64,000 bases of DNA from NCBI RefSeq assembly GCF_963966145.1, contig NC_091047.1, positions 12,586,001-12,650,000 on the forward strand, read 5' to 3'. Under the pieces are notes generated by a model that ran no database searches, had not been told where the DNA came from, and worked only from the letters and a program-made list of their open reading frames with translations. The DNA is from Tenebrio molitor. Its lineage: Eukaryota; Arthropoda; Insecta; Coleoptera; Tenebrionidae. The position numbers were made by a program, and so were the translations under genes. Below, one piece after another: positions 20,170 through 33,289 of the stretch (position 1 is the first letter of the stretch; each line of letters begins with the position of its first letter).

Positions 20170-22009
20170 TGGGCGTTAAGTATTAATTTTTTACAAGAAC
20201 CCGTTGTATGTATTAATGCCAGCGCACAAATTTGCATATTTTTACTTATCAACTAATGTTTTTAAATGCAGCTTAATATTAAAATCAACGAACTGGGTCT
20301 CTTACGTTTTCTGTTATGCTGATGAGGATTTTGCGTTGTGAATGGCGAATGGTTAACCGAATAGGACTGAGGAAACATGGAAAAGTGCAGTGTAGCATTG
20401 TTGGAGGTTAGGATCAAGAAATAAATATAAATTTTCTGGATCCTGATTTAAAAATGAAATATTGTTTCGTTGAGCAAATGAGAAACTGCTTGGAATGGTC
20501 GAGTATTCCATATTTGGTTGTCGAACTGGCTAGTTTTTTTCCAAGTCAGTCTGAGCGTAGTTGGAACAGGAATCACAATGGAGTACAATCATGGCGGAGC
20601 TCTTCTAAAAAATAATTGTGTTGCCAACTCCTTGTTAAGTTTTTTCTTTGTAAGGGCGAGGAGGCCTTAGCTTTGAATGTTAAGTACAATGCAAGAGCTT
20701 GTAATGAAAATAGCTGAAGCTGGCGCTAAACAGAGTGGTCGTTTCTTTGATAGCGAATTCAGCCTGTATTCCGAAATAGTTCTATATTAAAACGTTATAG
20801 AAATTCCGGAAGGCTGTAATTGTGTACATCTTTATTTGGAATGCAGACAGTTTCAGGGTTATTCCCTACGTATTCTGCGCGTCATTTCATCGAAAACTTT
20901 GACCCAAACGACCCTTGTCTAGCGGTGGCTGCGCCTCGAATATGAAAAGCCCGGAAAGGAAACTGAAACTGGGGAAAACAACTGTCACCTCATTGATATG
21001 AGCAAAAGGGAGTATAGGATTTATCAATTTTTGAAATTAATTTTTTCCGTGTTGTTGCCGCCGCCTTATCATTAATCACGGTGTCGCATCTCTTGGAGCG
21101 AAAAAATCTCCGTTATTTTTATCGTACAGTTCGATAAAATCCAATCAAATATTTTTTTCATTCAAGCAATAAAATGTTACAATACTCAATCAAATGTGGC
21201 TTCAAGGCTAGTGCCGGCTAATAATTTCGTTGCGGACGTGGTTTTGTCGTCCCGAGGGTAATTTATGCGACATTGTCCTTTCAAGATGAGTCCCTTCACA
21301 CGAAGTAACCCTAAGTTACGCTAAACACGGGCGTGGAAAATTCTGAGTAAAATTCCCAAAGCTGACACAGCAAATTATCCCTTTTTGATGACAACGTTTA
21401 CCCAAAAATATCAGGAGACGAGAATTACACATCATTTAAAACAGCAGAACAGAATCTCTGTTTAAATTGACAGTTTTTACGTACATAAAGCTTATATTTT
21501 TTTCCAGCGTGCGTTAAACATTAAATTAAACTTCTTCACAAGCCGTGTTGTTTCAAAATGAAATTTGTTATCGTCTTCCAGGCGTACCTAAATTAATTTC
21601 ATCAAATCCTTTGCAGTTGATAGATCAATTTGAACTATTTCGCACAAACTAAACACTCTATGTAGATATCAGGCAATTATTGTTGTTAGTTTAGCAAGTT
21701 CTTAGATATATGAACGCATTTGAGTAACAATAGCTCATCATGCGGGTAAGAAACTCCAAACTGGGGCTCACTAATGGGTTTACTTGCACCTCGAGGACAC
21801 AAATGTGTGCAAAAACAGTAGTATTTTGGAATTAGGGAAATGGCTCTTTATGTTGCATGTCCCCGAGAGTCTTTAGGAATTAATAAGTCTGTAAATAAAA
21901 ACTTTTGCAGTAAAGCCAACGTTTTCAAGATGTAATAAAAACAAGACCAAATGTAGGTTAAAAATAAATTTATATTCATGTTTGGTGTTCGTAGAATTGA
22001 ATTTGTAAA
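20170..22009. other. Non-coding interval, nothing recognised
   Basis: Slightly GC-richer around 20880-21110 but without an open frame or repeat that I can name. Confidence 0.35.
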
Positions 22010-22578
22010 AGTGATCAAAATGAAAACTAATCAGAGTAGGCGTTGCAAATTATTATCGGTCATGTCGTAGAGGAATTCTATGCAAATGCATGGGCGTAGA
22101 CAATTTCTGGTCTCAAACGGTACTTTATAAGTAATCATATCTCATGAATTTTAGACATTGGAATTATAATTGTGCATTTGCATTTTCGATAAAATTTATA
22201 AAATAAACCAGCTTTATTTCTAAACGCGGCGCCACTGGTAAGTAGGTTTTGCGGTGAAATGTCAAAGAAACGTCAATTTTAAAGCAACCGTGTTTTTGTT
22301 AACCTTGAAAAAAGTTTTCCATTTCGGTAAAGTTTACGGACGTTTCCTGTAAAATTGTAAGCAACAATTACCTCAGAATAAGTCGTAAAATGGGTTTTAC
22401 CATTGAAGGTAAAGCATTAATTATCAATAATTGATTAATTAATAATATATTTTTCGAGAGGTAGGCAACCAATAAAACGACTGTGTATAGCAAGTATACA
22501 TATGTGTACGATCAAGCTAAGACAGACGTTTCCATAAAATAAAACAAGACACTCTTGATTGGTTTTCTTGCTGATCAT
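22010..22578 (+). mobile_element. Repeat family B, long copy
   Basis: Matches 61904-62418 inverted across almost its whole length: AGTGATCAAAA end, TATCGGTCATGTCGTAG, CCACTGGTAAG, ATCAAGCTAAGACA. The two ends of the family are inverted AGTGATCAAAA, so it is probably a non-autonomous DNA transposon of about 510-570 bp. Confidence 0.75.
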
Positions 22579-22644
22579 CTTGTAAATGTTTTCATAAAAT
22601 ATTGTAGTAGTGTAACACGTGTTTTTTTTTTTTTATTTTGGCAT

Positions 22645-22750
22645 TGAAGTTGGCGTTGAAGAGTCGATTGTGAATGCACTATACGGATAACAGATCACGG
22701 ATCAGCTGTTTAAATCTTACGCTTTTTGCGTTCTCAATCGACTCACATTT
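22645..22750. mobile_element. MITE family C, partial copy
   Basis: GTTGGCGTTGAAGAGTCG and CAGATCACGGATCAGCTG match the family-C copies at 28658 and 43992. The right end is truncated near TCTCAATCGACTC. Confidence 0.7.
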
Positions 22751-22759
22751 TTGTTTTAG

Positions 22760-24220
22760 TTGACCGATTTAAAAAATGCTTTCGCAGTTAGATACTGGAT
22801 AATAAGACTTTTCTCAAAAATGTTTATATTTAATCCTTCTAGCCTTTTAAAATTTTTGAGTTGTCTTTCTTGCGGTGCCATTAGATGGAATATAGAAGTG
22901 TAATTTATGCCAGAAGATGACCATATAGAAATACAAATTGATCTACTCGAACATTTTTGCCAAAAATAAACGGCTTACATTTAACCAAGTTTATTATGTA
23001 ACCTTACGTTGTAAAGCTAAGTTACGTTGGATGTTATTTTCTACGGATTATTGCTCGGCAGACATCAATTTCTAACAAGATAATAAAAGAGCTTCCAGCA
23101 AAGCTGGTTTACATCAAAAGGTCAGTGAAAATTCAGTGTTAGTTCTGCAGCGAATAATTGCTTTTATGCTTCACACTCCATGAGAGTTAAAAGAAACCAA
23201 CTTGGAAACCCACATTAAATTTCCACTTTGAAGTTTGCCGTTTAGTGTAAAAAAATTTAGTTAATCTTCAAGCGGTCTAAAATCGCGCCTTTGTGTATCT
23301 CTATAGAAACGGTTGAAGTGGCTTTTTTTTGTAACCGAACTTTAAACACTTCAAATCCTAGGGGCTCATTCTCAAAAAGCTGGATATTTTAATTTCAAAT
23401 CCAGCTTATTTTCGGAAATGTATTGTGGGTTGCATTTTCAATTCCGTCGACCTCATTATCACTCGTGAAATATCCTGTATATGGTATCGGCGTAGACTGC
23501 AAATTTGAGTATGTTTAAAGTTCTGTTTGAATAATACTTTTTTCTAATACTAATATCTTATACTGTTTCCATGGTGGGTTTGAGCTCACACCTTATGTTT
23601 CTCATAAAATACGCTTGTCTCTATAAGACACGTCGTCAATAGCAACGTATCTTATAGAGTCATAAAATACGCTCACACACATCATTCAAATAACATTTTA
23701 TTCATCATTTTGACAGTAATTGTCACAAAAGTGAAAAGTACAATTATTGAATTGGAATTGCCATATTAGCTTCGTGCTCTTGTTCCTAACATCTCCTTCT
23801 TTAACTTCTGCTGTTTCATCCAATGCAAGTGCCCGGCCATCGAAAACTGGCAATCTTTACATTTTCTTCAAATGATTCTTGCCGTAGTGTGAATTAACTT
23901 TTAATGAAGTTCTACACGCTTACCCCATATCAAGAAAAGCCAAAATGACATCTTCCGTTACCTCCGTGATGCTTTTTTTTATTGTTCCGGCCTTGAAACG
24001 AAACATACACCTTTTCGTATGCACTTTTAGACTTCATTTGTAACAAATTGCCCCTTTTTTCTTATTTCTTCTGGAACATTTCAACGATGAAATTTTTTTT
24101 TCCAAATTTGTCGATATTATTACCATAGTACCCACGGCAACCTCCGCATTTTGTGTATTGTGACGCGCCTCGAATAATTTCTGAATTTATTAAAATTTCT
24201 GATAAGATGTTAGTGTAAGA
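22760..24220. other. Non-coding interval with a solo MITE-A half
   Basis: Contains the half copy of family A described separately, and a short inverted pair near 23600-23672 in which CATAAAATACGCT also recurs directly. No gene seen. Confidence 0.35.
23413..23480 (-). repeat. MITE family A, solo right half
   Basis: GGAAATGTATTGTGGGTTGC through CACTCGTGAAATATCCTGTA matches one arm of the 18626 copy; the other arm is missing. Confidence 0.8.
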
Positions 24221-24229
24221 AAAAATCTT

Positions 24230-24349
24230 GAAGACAACGCATGTTTTATAGTTTAAAAATCTCGATCTATTAAATCCTCGCTCCCTGCGGTCGCTCTGAT
24301 TTAAACTACGATCTCGATTTTTAAATCGTCTATAAAACCCTTGTTGTCT
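24230..24349. repeat. Foldback with CpG-rich loop
   Basis: GAAGACAACGCATGTTTTATAG is mirrored by CTATAAAACCCTTGTTGTCTT with inner TTTAAAAATCTCGA arms. The loop (CTCGCTCCCTGCGGTCGCTC) is much GC-richer than its surroundings. Confidence 0.65.
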
Positions 24350-24359
24350 TAATAGCTAT

Positions 24360-27300
24360 AAATAACTTTTCCAGATTCCGCATTATTATCGTAAATTTTT
24401 GCATTGTAAATCAAAAATGTTATTTAATTATGTTATCAATACAATTAGATACTTTTTAAATAACTAATAATAATAATACATTAGAAAATTTATAACTTCA
24501 ATTAAACAATTGTGTAAAACAGAATCTGGTTTTTACATTATCAAATTTCAGATTGTGTGTTCTTTTTGATTTTTTACTGTGAAAGTTCTTGGAACATTAA
24601 GATACATAACTATAAAAATTGCCAAATTACGTCTATGGAACAGTTTAAAACATTGTTGATTTTTCTGTCTATTTCGGTTTGTAAATTGTTAAAATACCTA
24701 TTTCTTATTTACATTTTTAAACAACTGGATTAAAATAATAGTTATTTATTCAACAAGTGAGTAAAGTAATACTTTTTTTACGAGAAGGAAAATTTGCAAA
24801 TCCGCCGAGTAAAAAAAAAGATACTTTACTAACGAGTTGCATACAAAATTTTTTTGGCGACCGTAAGTTTAGATAACAATTTTTTCGACACTCAAAATTT
24901 GAAAATTTTCTCCTGTGTGAACCCGTGGATCTTTAAAACGCTAGTTTTACTCGCGTTTTAAATTGGCCCACTCATGCCAAAAAAATCCCAATTTACATAC
25001 GAACTCGTTAAAAAAACTACTATACTAAGGACAACGCAACATTTTATCTGCCCCGCCCATTTCATTTTCTTAGTTACCAATCAAATAGGTTGTTAAGACG
25101 ATCTGATTTACACAGTAAAAATTTCTGACATTCGAATTGTCTTAATGACATTTTACTTTTTAGAACCTAAAACAGTAATTGTGGACTTGACAGCAAAATT
25201 CTAACCTTAACTTTTTTACGTGGCAAATGTGATGAAAAGTTGTACAGATTGAATCTGGCTTTGATTCTGATTGATCAATTTTAGTGGGCGGAGCAGATAA
25301 AAAGTTATAACGGCAATACTATAATTATGAATGAAACATTTTATAATTGCGTTAAAAAATGACATGCTACGGCACTTTTTTAACGCAAAATGCGTGCAAA
25401 AATGAACCGCTATGGCACTTTTCTAACGCTTCGTGACCGATTCAAAAATCACATATTTTATGAACGCAAACGAATGAAGAAACTTGCACCTTTTTGACGG
25501 ACGTTAAAAAAAACACATTTTGCAGGCATCTTTTAAAGAATCATTAATATCAAATAATTAATTACCGTTTTTTGCGGTCATACGACAATATTATTAACAA
25601 TTTTTTTCCTAATGTCCTAATACCTATACAATATATTGTTGGATGTTTTACAAAGAAAATCTTCGAATCTAAACGGAAATTCTCCACTTAGGAATAGATT
25701 TTAGCTCAGGGATGTGCTTTCCAGAGGATTTGGCCTCAGTTTTATTTCGGTGGTGTTGTTATTGGCCACTTCGTTATATTTGGATTACATGTTTTTTTTC
25801 AATAAGTCTTTACCGCTTTATCTTGTGTCAGTTTGGTTTTAATTGAATGACAGTCAGATAAACGCACTGAGTGACACATATACAAGCATCAGTATTTATT
25901 TCTGCCAAACGTTCAACAGGAAACAATATTTAACTAAGATGAAATAACATCAATTTGGTTGAGTTTATTTAAATCCCGGTTATATTGTACATAAATGCCA
26001 GAACCTTTGTACCTAATATTTACCAGAATCAAATTTCCTTTATTGCAATAAACGAAAGGAGGTAGCTTTAAGAAAACGTCGTTTTATGAATGCTTGTGCC
26101 ATTTGATTTTTGGAATTATTCGTTCTTGCAGGTTTGTACAAATGACGAGCAGTAAAATAACGAAAATAATCATTTTATTTTTAAATGTTTTAAGCAGAAT
26201 TTGGAGTGCTGGAATCAAGTTTTATCAGTCCTGTTCGTAACAATATTTACTTTGGGTTTAGTTACAGCAAAGAGAAAAGTGAACATGTGTGGTAAGGCAT
26301 AAATCAACAGCTAATGCGATGATTGTGGATTGAAAACAAATATTTACTAGGAAGCTACTTACTTGATGTTTAAGAGACATGTAATACAAAGCAGAATTCC
26401 TAAGTTACACATAACATTAGGTGAAATACCAGATCAAAGAGGTAATTTCAAGTCATGCAACGAAGATGATTGCACGATTTTTATGGGAGTTTCATGTTGA
26501 GAAATTTCAATTAGATTTCATTTGAAGGAATGTTTTCGCTTTACCCGGCGATTGACATAGCCAAACCGGCATCAACACGGAAATTGTTCAGGTTTCGTGT
26601 TACTTTATCTTGTATCTTTAACGTCTTTCAGACCGCAAATTAAATAAATCACAGGAAAAATGCGCCTTCCATTGCGTAAAGGGCATGCTAAATTTCAAAG
26701 TCTTAAAGTGATATCGGCTTACCAATCTGCGGAAAATTCTCTTCGTTCATTTCTCGTAAGTATCAAAAAGAGTTTTCCTTCATTTAACTCTTGATATGTG
26801 TAAATTAGAAAATCACGTGGTTCTAGTGACCAGGAATTGTGGAATTTACTATTTTTAGTTTAAATTTACATTGATACATACACTAGCTTTCTTTAAAAAA
26901 AATTCCTCATTAATGAGGCAAACATTTTTAAAGCAGAAAAAATCGAAGAAATGTCTATGAAAAAATAGTTATTTGTGTATCAAGGCCAAAAAGTGCATCT
27001 TTTTCGTTTGAGTTTGAGTTTTCTGGCCGAGGCGAGCCGAGGCTCGAACAGGCGAGGACAAAAGGGACTTTTTGACAGAGGCTCACATTAAATTTTTTAC
27101 GCGACCGCACGAACTACAAAGCAAACGACATCATTGTAAAAATGACAAATTTATTTTGTACCTACCTTTTTCAAATAGATAAATTTATTAATACATACAT
27201 AGATATTAACATTTTTTTAATAGTATTTGTTATTAGTTTGCTTACAAAACTAGAAATTTACTATTTGCAATACAATTACTTATTTACATAATTTATGGTG

Positions 27301-28260
27301 ACAGGACAATTATCGGTTTTGTCGGTTTCCTTGCTAACTTATTAAACAGACCAACACATGGCGCCACGGACAGCGTCCGAAAAAGAGTTACTTTTCGTCC
27401 GCTTGTGAGTACGTAAAATTACCGGTTTCATTATTACGGTGCCTGAAATCGTATTTAATAGATTCAGGTAATAAATAACATTTGTCTTTAGTGAAAAGCA
27501 TAGATTATATTTTAAATTAATTCTTGGAATTACGAGTAGATGATATTCATTTTCAAGAAAAACCTAATAACACGACTGATTAAAGTAATTTTCAGTGAAA
27601 TGACAAGTCTAATAAAAAACGTGTAACCACGTCTGTTCGCTGATTATAATAATAAAGCCACATTTTTATAGCTTTGCCCTCACGGCTTTTTCTTCCCACC
27701 AGATGTAATGGCACCGAAACAACCGCTCGATATCATTTTTCTTTCGACAAGATTTTTTAAATATTTACAAATATTCGATAATTTTACTTTCCCCCGAGTG
27801 CTGCTCGGGCTCAACGAACTCATTGCGCCACTTAAGACGTAACGGTCTTGCACAAGTTACCGACAAACTAAGAATTTTAACATTTTTCAGAATTTGTCGA
27901 TCAGGCTTCTTGAGATGAGTGCACCTGCCGCCCGCGTTAATTTTAGACCGATCCTGCTGAAACTGAGGTTCCATCTGCATAAAATTAAATTTTATTAAGG
28001 CATTTGCAGATTGCATGTAACAAGTGCAACCCGGTTGTCTTTTCCCATGATCCTAAAATATGCGTCCCGTTCATTTTTTGTCGAGTTCTTGTTTGTTTTT
28101 GGTGTGACGTGTGCATTCGCTCCAGTTATAAATTTTAGAGTGGTTTACAGTGACAAAATATGTATTCCAGGAGCCATCATTAGGATATGTAAAGTGATAA
28201 AACAGCGAGAGCGTTGGCGTAAATTCACAAATGAGCAACTCGTTATTTCGGCTCTACTTT
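24360..28260. other. Non-coding interval with repeat debris
   Basis: Contains, at about 24880-25015, a shorter relative of the sequence around 6100-6780 that acts as empty site for the 6134-6604 insertion. A CpG-rich fold-like patch lies at 27000-27120, and a duplicated GGCACTTTTxTAACGC motif at 25375-25430. No gene recognised. Confidence 0.4.
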
Positions 28261-28269
28261 ACAATTTGT

Positions 28270-28375
28270 CTTAGTTTGTTTTGTAGGATAGTGTTCCATG
28301 TGCTCAGCGAAGGAGGCATTAATGATGCTTTTAACACAAACATGCACCTACACTCCACTGATTTGAAATCTGCTT
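28270..28375 (+). repeat. Dispersed repeat, copy 1
   Basis: GGCATTAATGATGCTTT followed by spaced CACA and CACCTACAC matches 33125-33235. Family unknown. Confidence 0.55.
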
Positions 28376-28657
28376 CCTGTCTATCAACGGACCCTACAAG
28401 ACAAATTCATACTGAAAAATATTGCAACTGTAAATTAATGCTGCAAATTTCAGTTGATGTAATCTAATACCACTACATACTAACAATAAGTTTTAGCTTG
28501 TAGTTTAATAATAATAATAATAAATGCAATGATTTTTAATTTACCAACTCCTTAATGAGCGATTGTGAATATAAATAATTAAGTTCTTAATATGCCTGTG
28601 AAAATTAGAATTTCACAAACACCCTGTTTTCATCTATCGGGTGTTTGAATTTATCCT

Positions 28658-28814
28658 CAAAGTTGGCGTTGAAGACTTGATTGTGAACGCACAACTCGTT
28701 AGGATGCAGAGAGAAAACACAAACAATGCAAAAAGTAAGGTTAGACTTAAACAACTGATCTGTGATCTGCAACCCGCGGTGCGTTCACAATCGATTCTTC
28801 AACGCCTACTTTGA
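28658..28814. mobile_element. MITE family C, full copy
   Basis: About 157 bp with inverted ends CAAAGTTGGCGTTGAAGA; it shares the CAAACAACGC/GCAAAAAGTAAGG core with 43992-44144. Confidence 0.8.
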
Positions 28815-28819
28815 GTACT

Positions 28820-29700
28820 GTACTGTAATGTACTTTTAGTTTTATGATCAAGAAACAGATAGCTTTACTTGTAAGACTATAATTATGTCACTGATAGTTC
28901 ATCTTGTGCACTAACAAGATCATTTACGTTAATGGATTCAAATGTATTCGTTACTATACGAAATTTATATTTAGTATGTTTACACGTCATTTGTATTCCA
29001 GATGGAAACATTTCATTCTAATGTTTCTTAATTCTACACTTTAATTGTTTTAACTTTTAATAGTTATTTACGCTGCGAGTGGGATAATAATGTAGAATAC
29101 CACGTGTTGCCTACAAAATTTTATTTAAGACCGCTCAGACCTCAGAATGTTTTAAAATCGACGCATTTTTACTTCAATTCAAGATCAAAGTAGAAATAGG
29201 CGGTGATTGTTCTTAAAATCAAAGCAACGCCCTAGCAAATACATACATACATACATGAACATTAAAATTCAGATTTTCGTTTTTGTGAAAATTTGCAAAG
29301 AGAAAATGACTTATTTAACTACTATACAGAGTGAAATTGAAATGCATCACAATATGTAAACCATAGTAACCATTTACAAGAGAATCAAAGGAATCAGTTT
29401 GTTTGGGAACCGCTGAAAATTTTCAAATTTGGCGGGCAGTTTTGACGTACGAGTACGACCAACCTAAAATGTAAAGTTTTTCTGTCATTCGAGGTTATGT
29501 TTGGTTTTTATCGTTAAAGTTTTTTGAGTTTCATCATGAATTTTTGATAAAATTTTTAAAGTGATGATAAAATAGTGCCTGCAAGTTATTCAGAAAACAA
29601 CAAAGGCTTAAACAATAAAATAAAAAATAAATAATCGTATACCTACCTTCTGGCTAAGGCCAAGTGCTAGATTGTAATTGTGAGCAAAAGTATAAAATGA
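28820..29700. other. Non-coding interval, nothing recognised
   Basis: Includes a short ACAT microsatellite at about 29240-29258 and no gene. Confidence 0.35.
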
Positions 29701-30157
29701 TAAAACAAGCGGATAGAGACTGCTAGCGACTTTCATTCCCAGTTTGGCACATGCGTATAACTAATAGGACTAATAGTGAATTCATTTCATAAAAGCAATA
29801 TGTAGGTAAACTTTAAAACCGTCATAGTACAAGCGAATGTAATTAAAGTTTAAAATAAAACTGTTTTATTTAAAATACAAACTACGAGTAGATAGTTCAG
29901 CCTCATACTACCAGCGAGTGTTGTTTCAATAAGATTTACTAGAGATACAGCATGTCTCAAAATTGACGCACTAACTACTTAATCTTATCGAGAATGTTTA
30001 AATGTACAAGAGAAAAATATGGAAAAAATTCTTCAGACTTAACATTTTCAAATCGGGGAAGGTTAAATGTAAATAAATTTGGCATCGTTGTACGTAGGTA
30101 GTTTAAATAATAAAATTTACCTACATTTTAGCACTACAGTAACCTGACAGAAATGAA

Positions 30158-30227
30158 AATACAAGTGGTTCACGAGTGATAATGTGCCCGATGGAGTTAA
30201 AAATGCAACCCACAACGCATTTTCTAA
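30158..30227 (+). repeat. MITE family A, solo left half
   Basis: CACGAGTGATAATGTGCCCGA through AATGCAACCCACAACGCATTT; only one arm is present, inside the 2.4-kb foldback element. Confidence 0.75.
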
Positions 30228-30378
30228 TATAATTTTTTTGACATTTATCTCAGGTTTACGGTAATCTCTTCTACACCGTAGTGCACCGTTAGTGCCCTAT
30301 TTTTGGGACATCTGTATTTGAATACACACATTCAAATCTTTAAATATTTTTTTATTCACTAATAAGAAAGTTAAAAAG

Positions 30379-30744
30379 TTAACAGTAGACATAACCACTA
30401 GAAATTAATATATTTAAACTATTTTTTATACATATGTACATGTACATTTGTTTTTGACTAATTTTCCTTTGACTATTGACGATTGCACTGATCGCAATCT
30501 TTTCTGTTTCCTCGGCATTTGGTTTCCTTAATCTAGAAGTGCAACGTTTCTTCTTTTTGGTGGAAAACAATCGTCTTTGTGGTTCAATCTTTTTATTATG
30601 CGGAATCAGAATTTTACGAGCTTTAATTTTGATTTGGCTATTTTTTTGTCGTACAGCCGTAAGAGTTGGGGCTATTGGTGCAATCATTTTTTTCAGTACT
30701 TCCACTTCTTCCATGGATGTTATTGAATCAATAATATTATTCAA
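30379..30744 (-). pseudogene. Possible transposon-encoded protein fragment, 121 aa
   Basis: A very basic open frame within the foldback element, with KIEPQRRLFSTKKKK and LRKPNAEETEKI segments preceded by an acidic EEVEVLKKM start. The composition suggests the tail of a transposase or DNA-binding protein, but I cannot name the family. Its location inside inverted arms makes a mobile-element origin likely. Too short to be a complete transposase. Confidence 0.4.
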
Positions 30745-31083
30745 TGATTGATTTTTTGACTTGTTTTTGTTCGTTATAAAATTTATTTTTCTATTATTGA
30801 TTCAAAAAATTGGAATTCACGCATAGTTATCGGTGCCTGAAGTGGGTCATTTTCTAACGTGTATTTCTTTTTGCATTGTTAGTAAGATCGAAACCATAGA
30901 AACCATACAAAACAGTGTGTGAAATGCGATTTCACGCACACGACTATTTCTGTGTTTCACTTCACGCACTGTATTTTATTAGTTACCTAGCAACATGGTC
31001 ACTGCATTGAAACTTCAGAGTTCCTTCAAAAATTTGAATTTTTAATTTCAATTTTTTGAATCAATTATAGAAAAAATATTGTT

Positions 31084-31200
31084 TATATTTCGTGCGTGAA
31101 GATGTTTTTGTGCATTCAAAGGCTTATACTGCCTCGACCTTCGTCTCGGCGTAAAAGACCTTTTCATGCACAAAAAACACTCTCTTCACGCACTTAATAT
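31084..31200. repeat. Foldback with CpG-rich loop
   Basis: CGTGCGTGAAGATGTTTTTGTGCAT is mirrored at about 31170-31197 (ATGCACAAAAAACACTCTCTTCACGCAC); the centre is CTCGACCTTCGTCTCGGCG. Confidence 0.65.
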
Positions 31201-32115
31201 AAAAATAACTATTTTTCCAACTTTTTTTTTTCTCAAAAATTTCCTTATGTAAGATAACAACATTTTTATACTGTCATTTAGACAATTAAAAGGGCTATCA
31301 GAATCAAGAAAAAAAATAAGGTGTTTCCACTTAAAAAAAGTATCGATGACGTCATACTCGAAAACAAATAACTGCTTGGAATTTTATTTTGTACTAAAAA
31401 ATGTATTTTTATAAACTAAAATTGACTTGTCCAAAGATTTTTTTGAAAAAAAAAAGTTTACTTTTTAAAAAATGTATTCCATACTTTTGCCGCTCACTGT
31501 ATATTAATTTCTAGTGGTTATGTCTTCTGTTAACTTTTTAACTTTATTAGTGAATACAAAATATTTAAAGATTTGAATGTATTCAAATATGTATAGTAAA
31601 CCTTATTGAAACAATTTTTTAGGTAGGTACTTTAAATTGATTGTTTAAATAATTTTCTAATATTAAACTCGCTGGTAGTACAATGAGGGACATGGAATCC
31701 TGGGCAGTCTGCTATTGTCATTTCAGAAAGTGTCAATGTAAAAGCACCTTTACTGTCATTATAATTGATATTTTCAAAAAAACTGTCAAATTAACTTAAG
31801 GTTGGTTATGAGTAGCTAAGGTATGGTTTAGAAATTTTGACAACTGAATGACACATCTGCCCAGTTTTCCGTGTCCCCAATAGTATGAGGGTGAACTATC
31901 TACTGGTAGCTTGTATTTTAAATAAAACAGTTTTATTTTAAAGTTTAATTACATTCGCTTGTACTATGACGGTTTTAAAGTTCACCCACATATTGCTTTT
32001 ATGAAATGAATTCACTATTACTCCTATTAGTTATACGCATGTGCCAAACTGGGAATAAAAGTCGCTAGCAGTCTCTATCCGCTTGTAATGATAAATGAAA
32101 CATCAAAGAAGGTGC

Positions 32116-32455
32116 TCAAAATGACCAAGAAAGCCGAACTCGATTCAGAATGCCTCTGTTTTGACGGTGTTTTGAACTCGCAAACTGAGAAACTCTCAGG
32201 TGATTTGTAAGACGCCGAGTTCGTGGCTGGTTTTCAATTTCGCGAAGAATTTCTTCTTCAGCAACTAAAATGCGATCTTCTCGTTGGCGGTCAAGATCGC
32301 GCTTATTCATTTCGAGATGTCCGAAATCGCGAAGATGCTGCACAACGTTCACAAAGATTCGTGCATTGGGAAGTATCCTTTAGGAAACCTTTCATCGTAG
32401 ATTTGCCATGGTAGCTCTGAATGTCCACGGTCTTCGCCATAGATCAAAACCATAT
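32116..32455 (-). pseudogene. Relic of a DUF4817-type helix-turn-helix transposon protein
   Basis: On the minus strand one frame reads LIYGEDRGHSELPWQIYDERFPKG. After one frameshift, a second frame reads NARIFVNVVQHLRDFGHLE and then EEEILREIENQPRTRRLTNHL. This order (YG-A-GN, A-RLY-ERFP, F-R-H-RL-ETG, ENPRTSTR) is the pattern of the insect mobile-element DUF4817 domain. The frame is broken and truncated, so it is a dead copy. It abuts the 2.4-kb foldback element. Confidence 0.7.
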
Positions 32456-32459
32456 CGGT

Positions 32460-33120
32460 TTTCTCCAGGTTGGTGAAAACCGTCTTGATTTAAATTGAGG
32501 TTAAGATTGAGATTTTGTCAAAGTGACAACAATTAAGTGACAACAAAAAAGACTCACTATGATTTTTTTTGGCCCATTTCTTCACAAAATTTGGTGGCTC
32601 CCAAACTTTTTTTGAAAAACTTTTAGCCCCTTTTTCTCAAAAAATATTAACATTTGTATAAGGTATTATTGGCTCAATCGTTACCTATTGTGGAGTTCTA
32701 CCATTGGTTACAATTCTGCACAACTTTCAAAGTCATCCTACAGCACAACCGCGAATGAATATACAGCGTGATCAATAATGACTGAGTGTGTTAGCAATGA
32801 AAAATTATGGTGTTATTTATCTCGTAATTGGCACTGACCGGATGTTTTAACTTGACAGGAGGACATTAGAAAAAATAGGTTATGTCGGTTATGTTACGCT
32901 ATTACAAAAATGAACCTTTGATGGTAAATGTCAAATTTGCCTGTCAACACTGTCAAAACTGACAACCGGAAGTGCGTTTAGATTACAGTGGTACCAAAAT
33001 CATTCAAATTTTCATTGTTAATAACAGATTCAGTCATTCTTGATCACGTGGTATAAAAAATCTATTGTGTAATTACTAAATTTGTTTTTATTGGTCTCCG
33101 TCTTGTTATCTTACAGGCGC
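32460..33120. other. Non-coding interval, nothing recognised
   Basis: No open frame or repeat pair supported. Confidence 0.35.
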
Positions 33121-33124
33121 TGAT

Positions 33125-33235
33125 TTGTTTTACAAGACAGAGCTTTCACATGTTCGAAGAGGGCATTAATGATGCTTTCATCACACATCCACACCTACAC
33201 CCTAACATATTTGCCTGAAGAAGGTAAATTTATTT
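33125..33235 (+). repeat. Dispersed repeat, copy 2
   Basis: GGCATTAATGATGCTTTCATC followed by CCACACCTACACCC matches 28270-28375. Confidence 0.55.
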
Positions 33236-33289
33236 TTAAACCTCTCATGGAAACTCCTCCACCATTAATTTGAATTAGTCTGAAACTAA

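Larger units (their letters stand above)
29706..32085. mobile_element. 2.4-kb foldback transposon with nested inverted arms
   Basis: The left arm (29706-29950) is inverted relative to 31669-31690 and 31880-32085, for example AAGCGGATAGAGACTGCTAGC. A second pair, 30305-30415 and 31495-31590, is also inverted. The right arm carries a roughly 180-bp extra segment (31690-31870) relative to the left. The interior encodes a 121-aa fragment (30744-30379, minus) and a CpG-cored foldback (31084-31200). Confidence 0.75.
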
